A program made the translations under genes and the position numbers. Shown here piece by piece: positions 1-8,021 of a stretch of DNA of 64,000 bases (position 1 is the first letter of the stretch; every line of letters starts with the position of its first letter). The notes beneath the pieces are model-generated. The model was not told the origin of the DNA. It did no database searches and saw nothing but the letters and a program-made list of their open reading frames with translations. The DNA comes from Streptomyces davaonensis JCM 4913. GTDB lineage: Bacteria > Actinomycetota > Actinomycetes > Streptomycetales > Streptomycetaceae. The stretch is from NCBI RefSeq assembly GCF_000349325.1, contig NC_020504.1, positions 6,978,053-7,042,052 of the forward strand, read 5' to 3'.

Positions 1-73
1 CGGCCCGCTCCTCGGGGTACTCGTCGAAGGTCGCCCAGGCGGCGGTCACGCGGTCTTCCCAGTCGCTGTTCAC
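1..73 (-). CDS. N-terminal end of a probable TPR-family protein (cut by window edge)
   Basis: A GTG codon (complement of 71-73) opens a frame that runs leftward off the window and encodes about 24 residues beginning MNSDWEDRVTAAWATFDEY. It is acidic and Trp-rich. I recall Streptomyces tetratricopeptide proteins that begin with a closely similar 'SDWE-RV-A-WA-FDE' stretch, so a TPR protein is my best guess. Only the first codons are visible, so the family call is weak. It is divergent from the lipoprotein gene at 163. Confidence 0.5.
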   Translation of the reverse strand, partial: MNSDWEDRVTAAWATFDEYPEERA

Positions 74-162
74 CGGGTCACTCTCGCATGCGCGCACGCA
101 CTCCGGCAGCGGTATTTTGAGCGCCTGGCGCACGGGAGCCGTATCCACCGGGAGGCCCCTGT

Positions 163-600
163 ATGGAGGAACTGATGAAGGTGACCCGACCGATGCTCGC
201 GGCGGTGGCCGTGCTGGCGCTCGCGGGGTGTGGATCCGGTGGTTCCGGTGCTGATCAGGCCGATGTGCCGGAGACCGCGTCCGGGAGTCTGGAGCAGCTC
301 GCCGCCGAGGTGAAGTGCGCGCCGGACATCCAGATCGACGCCGACGACATCCGCCAGGCCATCTGCAAGGACGACGACGGCAAGTTCATCCTCGCCACCT
401 TCGCCACCGACCGCGGTCAGCGGGAGTGGATCAACGGGGCGAAGGATTACGGGGGGCACTATCTCGTCGGGCGCAAATGGGTGGCCGTCGGGGACGAGAC
501 CAGCACGCTGACCGTGCTGCGCAAGACGCTCGGCGGGGATATCGAGGAGGGCAAGGATCACTCCTCGGGTCAGCATTCCGGCGAGCACTCCGGCCACTGA
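163..600 (+). CDS. Small secreted lipoprotein with His-rich tail
   Basis: This is a predicted lipoprotein of 145 residues, anchored outside the membrane. A lipoprotein signal peptide ends in a lipobox (LALAGC, Cys23 counted from the ATG at 163). Two starts are possible: ATG 163 with GGAGG 7 nt upstream, and ATG 175 with GGAGGA 4 nt upstream. The second gives the more typical signal MKVTRPML. The mature part has a Cys pair (CAPDI and AICKDD) that could form a disulfide. It ends in a His-rich tail (about residues 130-145) that could bind metal; this is inference. No characterised family is recognised. It converges on the DUF1996 gene and shares a bidirectional terminator with it. Confidence 0.8.
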   Translation: MEELMKVTRPMLAAVAVLALAGCGSGGSGADQADVPETASGSLEQLAAEVKCAPDIQIDADDIRQAICKDDDGKFILATFATDRGQREWINGAKDYGGHYLVGRKWVAVGDETSTLTVLRKTLGGDIEEGKDHSSGQHSGEHSGH

Positions 601-606
601 GCACGC

Positions 607-645
607 GAAAAGCCGGCGGTGAGGAATTCTCACCGCCGGCTTTTC
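607..645. terminator. Bidirectional hairpin terminator
   Basis: A perfect 17-bp inverted repeat (607-623 and 629-645) closes on a 5-nt loop. The stem is flanked by A-run and T-run bases, so it is T-tailed in both directions. It lies between the convergent lipoprotein and DUF1996 genes and can terminate both. Confidence 0.9.
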
Positions 646-651
646 CATGGG

Positions 652-2187
652 TCACTGGCAGCGTGCGCCGTTGTTGATGCAGTTGACCATCTTGTTCATC
701 AGCCTCGTGGAGAAGAAGTTGATGAAGTCGTTGTGGTCGGTGATCGGCTTGTGCAGCTGCTCCGGGAAGGTGTCCACCGCGTACGGGTTCACCACCTGAC
801 CGTTCTCGACGGTCGGCGCGGGAACGTCGTAGACCAGCCGGACCTGGAGCTGCGGGATCGCCTTGAAGCCGTTGGCGCAGGTGCCGTCGGCCTGGACGAA
901 CGCCACGTGGGTACGGTGGTTGGCGCTGTCGATGTTCTGGCCGTCCCAGCAGCTCTGGAAGTTGGTCGTGCGGACCACGTCACTGCCCTCGGGGCAGATC
1001 GGGTATTTGTCCTTGAGCTGGACCTTGTTCTCGAAGCCGGTGCAGCTCCAGTTGACGTTCGCGTTGCCGTTGCCGTTGACGAACGCCTTGGCGTCACCGG
1101 TGATGATGCGCAGGGCCTGCGGCATCGCGGTGACCTTGCTCCGCTTGTTGCCGACGAACTTCAGCTGCGCCTGGACGGGTTCGAGGATCTTGCCGACGTT
1201 GCCCTCGGTACCGCCACCGGCGTTGTTCTGGTCGAAGTCCTGCGTACCGTCCTGGAGACGGAGCACCGGCCAGAAGTACGACGACCGGTCGCCCTGGTTC
1301 TGGCAGGTGGTCTGGGCGTTCGCCAGGTCCTGGTCGCTCGCGAAGGCGTCGTTGCTCTGGTTGCCGACGTAGTCGTGCAGGTGGTGGGCGCCGTTGCTGA
1401 CACCCGGGGCCACGATCACGTTGTCGGTGTTGTGGTTGTCGTTGCCGTTGGTGCCGCACTTCGTGGTGAAGGTGCCCCGCGAGCCCGACCGGCCGTTAGC
1501 CGGGAGACCGTTGGCGCCGACGCCGAGCTGTGCGTTGGCTTGGACCTGGGTGATGTCGACGAAGTCGTCCGCGGCCGGGCCGTTGCCACCCTGGCCGTTG
1601 CCGCCCTGGTCCTGGCCACCGTCCTGCTGGCCGTCGTCCGGCTGACCGTCGCCGTTCTGGTCCCCGCCGTCCTGCTGCTGGCCGTCGCCGTCCTGGTTCG
1701 CCTCGCCGTCAGTCGTCTGGGCGGGCGTGCCGGTGCAGCCGGACAGGTTGTCCAGGTCCTCCGAGGCGCTGCCACCGACCCGGTTGATCTCCAGCTGGAT
1801 GCGGTCGATGATCGCCTTCCGCCGGTCCTTCAGCGGCTGGAGAATGGCGTTCTGGACGAAGCTCGAGTCACCGGCCTGTGCGTCCCGCGTGGTCGCGAGC
1901 CGCTGGTAGGCCTCGGTGATCTGCTGGTCCAGCGTGGCCAGCTCCCCGTCGACCTCGCCCCGGGCCTGGTCCGGCACCTCGGTGAGCTGCTGGCCGACAT
2001 CGGGGCAGTCGATCGTGGCGATCTGCGTCGCGGCCGACCTCGTCTGATTCTGCTCAGAGCCCGACTCGTGCGCGGATGCGTAGAAGTTCGCCCAGATCAG
2101 CCCGCCCCCACCGAGCGCTAGGGCCGCCGATGCGGCTATGGCCTTGGTGGCCAGCGGCGTACGGCGTTTTCGATTGTTGCGTCCCAT
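652..2187 (-). CDS. Secreted/membrane-anchored DUF1996 protein
   Basis: A 511-residue exported protein. The start is ATG at 2187, preceded by GAGGAG at good spacing; an upstream in-frame start at 2253 lacks this. A basic N-terminus and an Ala/Gly-rich hydrophobic segment (about residues 14-33) act as signal or anchor. A helical region with a Cys pair follows, then a low-complexity Gln/Asp/Gly linker (about residues 150-205). The C-terminal DUF1996 domain has the HHLHDYVGN and [13 protein letters not shown] motifs. DUF1996 is found in actinobacteria and fungi and has no settled biochemical function. The His-rich motifs hint at metal or glycan binding, which is inference. The module order resembles that of the secreted protein at 10700-11410. 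Confidence 0.88.
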   Translation of the reverse strand: MGRNNRKRRTPLATKAIAASAALALGGGGLIWANFYASAHESGSEQNQTRSAATQIATIDCPDVGQQLTEVPDQARGEVDGELATLDQQITEAYQRLATTRDAQAGDSSFVQNAILQPLKDRRKAIIDRIQLEINRVGGSASEDLDNLSGCTGTPAQTTDGEANQDGDGQQQDGGDQNGDGQPDDGQQDGGQDQGGNGQGGNGPAADDFVDITQVQANAQLGVGANGLPANGRSGSRGTFTTKCGTNGNDNHNTDNVIVAPGVSNGAHHLHDYVGNQSNDAFASDQDLANAQTTCQNQGDRSSYFWPVLRLQDGTQDFDQNNAGGGTEGNVGKILEPVQAQLKFVGNKRSKVTAMPQALRIITGDAKAFVNGNGNANVNWSCTGFENKVQLKDKYPICPEGSDVVRTTNFQSCWDGQNIDSANHRTHVAFVQADGTCANGFKAIPQLQVRLVYDVPAPTVENGQVVNPYAVDTFPEQLHKPITDHNDFINFFSTRLMNKMVNCINNGARCQ

Positions 2188-2324
2188 GGAACTCCTCTGA
2201 CTTCCTTGCGGGGCAGCGAGGCGCCCGACAGGAGTGAAGCGGCTCCGTTCCATACGGACGGAGTCCCAGAGGTGTTCAGCAGTCTCAGAAATTTCACGGC
2301 AACTGCCCTTGCCCGCTTGTCATT

Positions 2325-2981
2325 TCAGCGGTCTTGGTCCAGATATGCGAGAACCGCCAGGACGCGGCGATTGTCGTCGTCCGAGACCTCCAGGTCCAGT
2401 TTGGTGAAAATGTTGGAGGTGTGCTTGGCGATGGCCCGTTCTGTGACGACGAGCTGACCGGCGATCGCCGCGTTCGAACGCCCCTGTGCCATCAGCTCCA
2501 GCACCTCCAGCTCCCGCGGGGTCAGCCGGTCCAGCGGCCGCCGGTCGTCGGCGGCCTTCCGGGTCAGCAGCTGCTGGATCACCTGCGGGTCCATCGCCGT
2601 GCCGCCGGCCGCCACCCGCCGTACCGCGTCCACGAACTGCTCCGCGTCGAACACCCGGTCCTTCAGCAGATACCCCACCGCGCCGGTGCCGTCGGCGAGC
2701 AGCTCCCGCGCGTACAGCTGCTCCACGTGCTGGGAGAGCACCAGCACCGGAAGGCCGGGCCTGGCGCGGCGGGCCCGCAGCGCGCACTGGAGGCCCTCGT
2801 CGGTGTGCGTCGGCGGCAGCCGTACGTCCACCACGGCGACGTCCGGCGCCAGTTCGGCCAGCGCGGCGTCGAGCTCCGGGCCGCTCTCGACGGCCGCGGC
2901 GATCTCGAAGTCGTAGGCCTGAAGGAGCCGGACGAGTCCGTCGCGCAGCAGGAACAGGTCTTCGGCTAGGACAACGCGCAA
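2325..2981 (-). CDS. NarL/FixJ-family response regulator
   Basis: A 218-residue DNA-binding response regulator. The receiver domain fills about residues 1-120, with acidic residues near the N-terminus (LAEDLF) and the phospho-acceptor Asp52 (VVDVRLPP). A LuxR-type helix-turn-helix follows (LTPRELEVLELMAQG to KHTSNIF, about residues 145-195). The most plausible start is TTG at 2981, which gives MRVVLAED. It overlaps the 3' end of the kinase gene by 16 nt, and the GGAG motif lies within the kinase stop region. This translational coupling indicates the two form one two-component system. The signal is unknown. Confidence 0.9.
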   Translation of the reverse strand: MRVVLAEDLFLLRDGLVRLLQAYDFEIAAAVESGPELDAALAELAPDVAVVDVRLPPTHTDEGLQCALRARRARPGLPVLVLSQHVEQLYARELLADGTGAVGYLLKDRVFDAEQFVDAVRRVAAGGTAMDPQVIQQLLTRKAADDRRPLDRLTPRELEVLELMAQGRSNAAIAGQLVVTERAIAKHTSNIFTKLDLEVSDDDNRRVLAVLAYLDQDR

Positions 2982-4219
2982 GGGATCTCCATGGTGACCA
3001 TGGTGGGACCGCCCGCGGGACTGCTGACGGCCAGGACGCCGTCGAATGTACCCAGTCGGCGTTCCACCCCGGCCAGCCCCGACCCGGCGCCGATCACGGC
3101 GCCGCCCTTGCCGTTGTCGGTGACGGAGACCCGGAGCATCCCCTTCGAGTGATGCATGTCGACCCAGATCCGGTCGGCGCCGGAGTGCTTCACCGCGTTG
3201 GTGAGGACCTCGCTGACGGCGAAGTACGCCGCCGCCTCCACCGGCGCGTCCGCCCGCCCCGGCAGCTCCACCGTCACCTCGGTGGCGAGCGGCAGCCGCA
3301 GCGCCAACGCCCGCACGGCATCGCCCAGTCCACGCTCGGCGAGCACCGGCGGATGGATGCCGCGCACCAGGTCGCGCAGTTCGGCGAGGGCGTCGACGGA
3401 GGACTTGCGGGCCTGCGCAATGAGCTGCTTCGCCTGCTCGGGGTCCTTCTCGATCAGCATCTCGATCGTGTTGAGGTCCATGCCCATCGCGACCAGCCGG
3501 GCCTGCGCCCCGTCGTGCAGATCCCGCTCGATGCGCCGCAGTTCGGCCGCGGAGGTGTCCACGGCGTCCCGCCGGGTCTCCGTCAACACCCGCACCCGCT
3601 CGGCGAGTTCGGCCTGGCTCGGGGCGAGTACGGCCCGGGTGAGCCGGAAGTGCAGCTGGAGGGCGTCCACGGCGTAGCGATGGGCGACGAAGAGGAGGGC
3701 GGCGGCCAGGGCGGCGGCGCCGAACGCGGAGGTCTGGTCGCTGACCGGGACGAAGCCGTACCAGTAGTCGTCCGGGAAGACCCGCCACAGCCCCACGGCA
3801 AGCGCGAACCCCTCCAACGGATACAGCACCAGGACCGCGGGCAGCAGGGCAGTGATGTATCCGGCCGTCATGTCGACCACCAGCCAGCGCAGATCCCGCC
3901 AGGTCGCCGGATCGCCCAGCATCCCGAAGGTGCGCGCCCAGGGGTTGGCGTCCGCGGGTATCGGCCGGTACGTCGACGGGATCTGCACCCCGCCCCACTC
4001 CGCGGCCAGCACCCGCCGCCAGTCGGCGAAGGCCCGAACTCCCTTGAGTATCCATGGCGTTGTGATGAGCCCGATGCCGATCGGGATCAGCGATATGGAC
4101 ACCAGCGCGAGCGTGTAACAGAGCACCGCCCCCGGCAGCAGCACCAGCGACAGTCCCAGTCCGCGCAGTGCCGCGCGCACCATGCCCCGTGCCCTGCTCT
4201 TCGTCTCCGTGGTCGTCAT
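2966..4219 (-). CDS. NarL/DesK-type sensor histidine kinase
   Basis: A 417-residue membrane sensor kinase, partner of the overlapping response regulator. The ATG at 4219 (MTTTETK) is preferred over an upstream GTG at 4294. The N-terminal half has about four to five hydrophobic segments (around residues 20-60, 115-145 and 165-180) forming a membrane-embedded sensor. A HisKA_3 dimerisation domain carries the phospho-accepting His235 in ERDLHDG. The HATPase_c domain follows, with the N box (EVLTNAVKHS) and G1 box (VTDNGKGG). The DLHDGAQ signature is typical of Streptomyces two-component kinases of this class. The stimulus cannot be read from sequence. Confidence 0.92.
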   Translation of the reverse strand: MTTTETKSRARGMVRAALRGLGLSLVLLPGAVLCYTLALVSISLIPIGIGLITTPWILKGVRAFADWRRVLAAEWGGVQIPSTYRPIPADANPWARTFGMLGDPATWRDLRWLVVDMTAGYITALLPAVLVLYPLEGFALAVGLWRVFPDDYWYGFVPVSDQTSAFGAAALAAALLFVAHRYAVDALQLHFRLTRAVLAPSQAELAERVRVLTETRRDAVDTSAAELRRIERDLHDGAQARLVAMGMDLNTIEMLIEKDPEQAKQLIAQARKSSVDALAELRDLVRGIHPPVLAERGLGDAVRALALRLPLATEVTVELPGRADAPVEAAAYFAVSEVLTNAVKHSGADRIWVDMHHSKGMLRVSVTDNGKGGAVIGAGSGLAGVERRLGTFDGVLAVSSPAGGPTMVTMEIPCALS

Positions 4220-4271
4220 GCGGTAAGTCTCGCCGAGCCGGGGGAGCGGGTCACGGGGCCGGGACACCCGC

Positions 4272-5324
4272 TCAGGGGGTGGTGCCAGGTACACCCCCGC
4301 CCCCGCCCCCGGCCTCGCCCTCGCCCTTGGCCGACGCCAGCACCCGAGCCTCCACCTCCGGGTCCACGCCCTTCGCCGGCCGGTCCGGGCGCTGCGGCGC
4401 CGTACCGTCGAGACCCTTCAGCCACTCCCAGGTGTCGGCGACGGTCTCCTCGACCGGACGGCAGCGCAGTCCCGCCGCCATGGCCCGGGAGACGTCGCCG
4501 AGGTGCAGCGCGTCGTGCAGATCGGTGCCCGGCGGCACCCACACCGGCAACTCGGTCCAGGGCTCGATCCCGGCCTTCAGGATCACCTCGGGCGCGGTCC
4601 AGCGCAGTTCGGCCGTACCGCCGGTGACCGCGACACAGGCGTCGAGCAGCGTGCCCATGGTGGCGTGCCCCGAGGCAGAGGTGAGGTTGTACGGACCGCT
4701 GAGCCCCTGTTCCGCGGCCCCGAGGAGCCACTCGGCGAGGTCCCGGACATCGACGTACTGGAGGGGCAGTTCACGCGGGCCGGGGGCCAGCACCGGGCCG
4801 CCGCGCGCCATGCGGTTCAGCCACCACGGGAGCCGTCCGACGTTCTCGTACGGGCCGATGATCAGCCCCGCCCGCGCCAGCACCGAGCGGTCGGGCCCGA
4901 AGGCGTCCAGGACGGCCAGTTCGCCGCCCCGCTTGTCCTGGGCGTAGTCGGTCTGCCCGGCATCGGCGGAGGCGCCCGTCACCACCGGCGCGTCCTCGGT
5001 GGACCCGGCGGGCGGGGCCCACTCGTACACCGAGCGGCTCGACACGTAGACGTACCGGCCGACGCGGTCGCGCAGCAGTTGCGCGGTGTCCCGGACCGCG
5101 CTCGGCGCCGCGGACCAGGTGTCGATGACGACGTCCCACTCCTCGGTCCCGGCCAGGGCGGCGAGTCCGTCCGGGGCGGTGCGGTCGCCGTGCAGCGACC
5201 GCACTCCGTCCGGGGCCGGGTGCCGCCCCCGGTGGAAGACGGTCACCTCCCAGCCCCGGCTCAGCGCCGCCTCGACCGTGGGCCGCCCCACGAACTCCGT
5301 ACCGCCCAGCATCAGAAGTCTCAT
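4272..5324 (-). CDS. NAD-dependent epimerase/dehydratase (extended SDR-like)
   Basis: A 350-residue protein with an N-terminal Rossmann fold. The glycine motif GGTEFVG (residues 7-13) replaces the usual GxxGxxG of extended SDRs, as in the chloroplast RNA-binding/isoflavone-reductase-like branch. The segment YVYVSSRSVY supplies the strand before the active site. The C-terminal 25 residues are Gly/Glu-rich and probably disordered. The substrate is unknown, and a nucleotide-sugar or redox role would be a guess. The gene lies 52 nt downstream of the kinase start on the same strand and may be read separately. Confidence 0.8.
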   Translation of the reverse strand: MRLLMLGGTEFVGRPTVEAALSRGWEVTVFHRGRHPAPDGVRSLHGDRTAPDGLAALAGTEEWDVVIDTWSAAPSAVRDTAQLLRDRVGRYVYVSSRSVYEWAPPAGSTEDAPVVTGASADAGQTDYAQDKRGGELAVLDAFGPDRSVLARAGLIIGPYENVGRLPWWLNRMARGGPVLAPGPRELPLQYVDVRDLAEWLLGAAEQGLSGPYNLTSASGHATMGTLLDACVAVTGGTAELRWTAPEVILKAGIEPWTELPVWVPPGTDLHDALHLGDVSRAMAAGLRCRPVEETVADTWEWLKGLDGTAPQRPDRPAKGVDPEVEARVLASAKGEGEAGGGGGGVPGTTP

Positions 5325-5391
5325 GCCGGTGACTCTGCCCGCCCGGGGCGCGCGAGGGAACAGGACTCTGCCGTCAGCAGAGCCCCGATGA

Positions 5392-5862
5392 TCAACGTCC
5401 GGCGGGCGGCGCGTACTTGTAGCCCACCCGGCGGATCGTCTCGATCACCCCGCGGTGCTCGGCGCCCAGCTTGCGGCGCAGCCGGGCGACATGGACGTCG
5501 ACGGTACGGCCGTCGCCGACATGGCCGTAGCCCCACACCGTCCGGACCAGCTGGTCGCGGCTGTGCACTCGGTGCGGGTGGGCGACGAGATGCGCGAGCA
5601 GCTCGAACTCCAGGTAGGTGAGATCGAGTTCACGCCCGTCGACCTCGGCGCTGCGGCGCTCGGAGTCGATCCGGACCAGCGGGTCGGCGGGCGGCCCGGC
5701 GGCCGGGGCGGGCCGCCGATCGGCCGGGACGAGCACCAGGTACCCGATCATCGGCGGCTGCCCCGGCAGGGACGGCAGCGAGTGCTGGGGCGCGGGCAGC
5801 CAAGTGGCGCCCGGAGTGAGGAGATCCGCGACATCGAGGACATGAGCAGCAGCGGTCGTCAT
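5392..5862 (-). CDS. Winged-helix (OmpR/PhoB-type) regulator lacking a receiver domain
   Basis: A 156-residue transcription factor. The C-terminal 95 residues match the Trans_reg_C winged helix: LTYLEFELLAHL, then RDQLVRTVWGY, then the recognition segment DVHVARLRRKLG, ending IRRVGYKY. The first 55 residues are a Pro/Ala-rich segment with no phospho-acceptor receiver, so control must be non-canonical, for example by ligand or by abundance. A short Cys-Cys-containing reading frame lies 81 nt upstream on the same strand and may be a leader. No strong Shine-Dalgarno precedes the ATG at 5862. Confidence 0.88.
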   Translation of the reverse strand: MTTAAAHVLDVADLLTPGATWLPAPQHSLPSLPGQPPMIGYLVLVPADRRPAPAAGPPADPLVRIDSERRSAEVDGRELDLTYLEFELLAHLVAHPHRVHSRDQLVRTVWGYGHVGDGRTVDVHVARLRRKLGAEHRGVIETIRRVGYKYAPPAGR

Positions 5863-5943
5863 GGGAGGTCAGCTCTTTCGCGCGAGGGGTTTCGTCGGTG
5901 GACGTACGCCGTTGCGCGCGGGCCTGTGGGCCGGGTTACGGCT

Positions 5944-6075
5944 TCAGAGCGCCGGCGCGATCGTCGCGCGACAACACACCCGGTCGAAGTCGTGGTGCTG
6001 ACGGGACGGCCAGAAGGGCTCGAGGTCGTGGCGACCCGTCCCGGTGTTCCGCTGAATGCTGGCCATGTCCTTCAT
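5944..6075 (-). CDS. Candidate leader peptide / mini-ORF with Cys-Cys pair
   Basis: A 43-codon frame (ATG at 6075, alternative ATG at 6066) on the same strand as, and just upstream of, the winged-helix regulator. It ends in a conspicuous segment HHDFDRVCCRATIAPAL with two adjacent Cys codons. Actinobacterial cysteine-attenuator leader peptides carry an Arg/His/Asp-rich stretch followed by consecutive Cys codons, and this peptide has the same layout. A conventional Shine-Dalgarno is weak: AAGGA sits one base before the internal ATG. Whether it is translated or regulatory is inference. Confidence 0.45.
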   Translation of the reverse strand: MKDMASIQRNTGTGRHDLEPFWPSRQHHDFDRVCCRATIAPAL

Positions 6076-6110
6076 TGAAGCAGACCGGCCCCGCCGGCAG
6101 GACCCTCCTC

Positions 6111-7928
6111 TCACTGGTCGGACGGCTGGTCGGCCAGCCGGCCGGTCACGCGGGCGGTGGCGAGCAGCTTGCGTACGGCGGTGCGCAGTGCGTAGTCCGG
6201 GTGCTGCTCGGGGCCGCCGCCGCCCAGATCGCGGACCACGCGCCGCGGCGACTCGGCCGCCGCCCGCAGCGGGGCCACGGCGAAGCGGGGGAGCAGCCCG
6301 GCCTCGGTCAGCGCGGTCACGGCGGCGATCCGTTCGGAGTGGTAGGTGTCGGCGTCGGCCGCTCGGTGTGCGAGGGGTTCCAAGGTGTCCTCGGTGCGGC
6401 CCGTGATCCGCAGGACCGCGCGTGCGGCCGAGGCGCGCACGCCGGCCGGGGCGCCGGGGGCGAGGCTCGGCTCGATGAGCGGCAGCAAGGGCGCTCCGGC
6501 GGGGCCCAGTGCGGCGGCGAACTGCGGCCAGCTCAACGGGCCTTCCCGCGCGAGGAGTCGAAGCGCGAGGTCGGGGTCCCCGGTGACCCGGAAGTGGGCC
6601 ATCGAGGCGTACACCGCGACCGAGAAGTGGTCGCCGCCCGTCACCTCGGCCCGCAAGGCATCGGCGGCCGCCTCGCCCGCGGCAGGGCCCAGCGAGCCGA
6701 GCAGATCCACCGAGGCCCAGGCGTGACCGCCCTCGTAGCGGCCCACCAGCGCGGCGATCTCGTCCACCACCTCCAAGGCCACCTCCGGGTACCCCTCCAG
6801 CACCCGGATCAGATCCGCGTGGGTCCGCCCGATCCGTCGCGCCACCGCGCGGGCCACCGGCAGCGCCTCGGCCCCGAAGACCTCGGTCACGGCCCGGACG
6901 GCCAGGACGACGCGGTACGGCCCGGGCGGGCCCCCGGGATCGCCCTCGACCAGCCGCACGGCCTCCTCGACCGCTTCCGGCGCCCGGGTGCGGGCGAGCG
7001 TGGTGACGGTTGCCGCTCGCAGGTCGAAGTCGTGAGCGGTCAGGTGCGGCCGGACCCGGTCCCGTACGCGCGCATGCGTCTCCGGGTCCGACAACGCGCT
7101 GCACAGCCGGGCCAGTTGGTGCAGGCCCCAGTCGTACTCCTCCAGGTCGCGCAGGGCGAAGGGCAGCACGTCCGCCTCGCGGTCGCGCCAGCCTTCGGAG
7201 ATCGTGACGGCGAGCGGGACGCCTCCGGCGGTGGCGCGCAGGGCGGCCTCGGGGTCGTCCAGCAGGCGCTTGGTGAAGCGCTGGTGGGGAGCCGGGGCCC
7301 AGTACGCCTCGTCCAGCTCGTACGGATCGGCAGCGTAGGCCGCCGCCCCGATGTCCACCAGGTCGGCGGGGAAGGGGGGTTCGGTGGTGCGCAGCAGGTC
7401 CTCGGCTGCCGCGAGCCGCACCTTGGGCTCGGGGTCGGTGAGCAACCCGCGCCGCCAGTCGCCCGGTTCGGGCTCCAGCAGCGCCACCGCGGTCACCGCA
7501 TGGCCGCGCACCTCCGGGTCGTTCTCCTCGGCCAGGCGGGCCCGCAGCAGGGGCAGGGAGTCCTGGTGGCGACAGGCCATGAGGAGCGTCAGCACGGCGT
7601 CGCGCACGGCCGGTTCGGCGTCGTGCGCGAAGGGGAGCAGGGACGGCAGCTCGGCGGTCACGGCCCGCAGCGCCGGATCGGCCGCGTCGGGCCAGTCGTC
7701 ACGGTCCGCGAGATCGCCCAGCAGACCCAGCAACTGGGCCCGGTGGCCGGGAAGTTCACGGGCCAGCCGAGCCAGCACCGGCACCGCGCGCGCCGTCGCC
7801 ACGGCGAAGTCGTCCTCGCGCCATGCCGCGGAGGCCAGATGGTCCAGCGCCTGCTCGCGAGCCGGATCGGCACCCGACTCCAGCGCCGCCAAAAGCGCGC
7901 CCACGTCCGGCCCGTCGTCAAGATCCAT
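6111..7928 (-). CDS. HEAT-repeat protein
   Basis: A protein of about 605 residues made of repeated two-helix units typical of HEAT/PBS-lyase-like scaffolds. Examples are 'VRDAVLTLL', 'VRGHAVTAVALL' and 'VRASAARAVLRI' spaced about 35-45 residues apart. Such alpha-solenoids bind proteins; no catalytic motif is visible. Similar HEAT-repeat proteins are common in Streptomyces and have no defined function. The chosen start is ATG 7928 (MDLDDGPDV). There is no Shine-Dalgarno, but a -10-like TATCGT lies 7 nt upstream, which suggests a leaderless mRNA. The gene lies downstream of the glnII terminator. Confidence 0.82.
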   Translation of the reverse strand: MDLDDGPDVGALLAALESGADPAREQALDHLASAAWREDDFAVATARAVPVLARLARELPGHRAQLLGLLGDLADRDDWPDAADPALRAVTAELPSLLPFAHDAEPAVRDAVLTLLMACRHQDSLPLLRARLAEENDPEVRGHAVTAVALLEPEPGDWRRGLLTDPEPKVRLAAAEDLLRTTEPPFPADLVDIGAAAYAADPYELDEAYWAPAPHQRFTKRLLDDPEAALRATAGGVPLAVTISEGWRDREADVLPFALRDLEEYDWGLHQLARLCSALSDPETHARVRDRVRPHLTAHDFDLRAATVTTLARTRAPEAVEEAVRLVEGDPGGPPGPYRVVLAVRAVTEVFGAEALPVARAVARRIGRTHADLIRVLEGYPEVALEVVDEIAALVGRYEGGHAWASVDLLGSLGPAAGEAAADALRAEVTGGDHFSVAVYASMAHFRVTGDPDLALRLLAREGPLSWPQFAAALGPAGAPLLPLIEPSLAPGAPAGVRASAARAVLRITGRTEDTLEPLAHRAADADTYHSERIAAVTALTEAGLLPRFAVAPLRAAAESPRRVVRDLGGGGPEQHPDYALRTAVRKLLATARVTGRLADQPSDQ

Positions 7929-7931
7929 ACG

Positions 7932-7965
7932 GCGCACGATACGCAGAAGGCAGCGCACGATACGC
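7932..7965 (-). promoter_or_regulatory. Two 13-bp direct repeats with -10-like cores ahead of the HEAT gene
   Basis: The 13-mer GCGCACGATACGC occurs at 7932-7944 and 7953-7965, exactly 21 bp apart (two helical turns). On the minus strand each copy contains TATCGT, a TAnnnT -10-like hexamer. The proximal copy ends 7 nt before the ATG, the usual geometry of a leaderless actinobacterial promoter. Tandem promoters or a regulator site are both possible. Confidence 0.45.
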
Positions 7966-7967
7966 GG

Positions 7968-8002
7968 AAGGGGGCGCCCACCGTGATGGCGGGCGCCCCC
8001 TT
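7968..8002. terminator. Terminator downstream of glnII
   Basis: A 12-bp perfect inverted repeat (AAGGGGGCGCCC at 7968-7979, complement at 7991-8002) with an 11-nt loop. It lies 20 nt past the glnII stop and separates glnII from the HEAT-repeat gene on the same strand. Confidence 0.85.
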
Positions 8003-8021
8003 GCCGAAGCAGCGCTGTGGA

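Noticed and set aside
2325..4055. One long minus-strand frame apparently fusing a 358-residue region to the response regulator
   Set aside because: The upstream part is out of frame with the real kinase, which occupies the same DNA. The regulator starts at TTG 2981.
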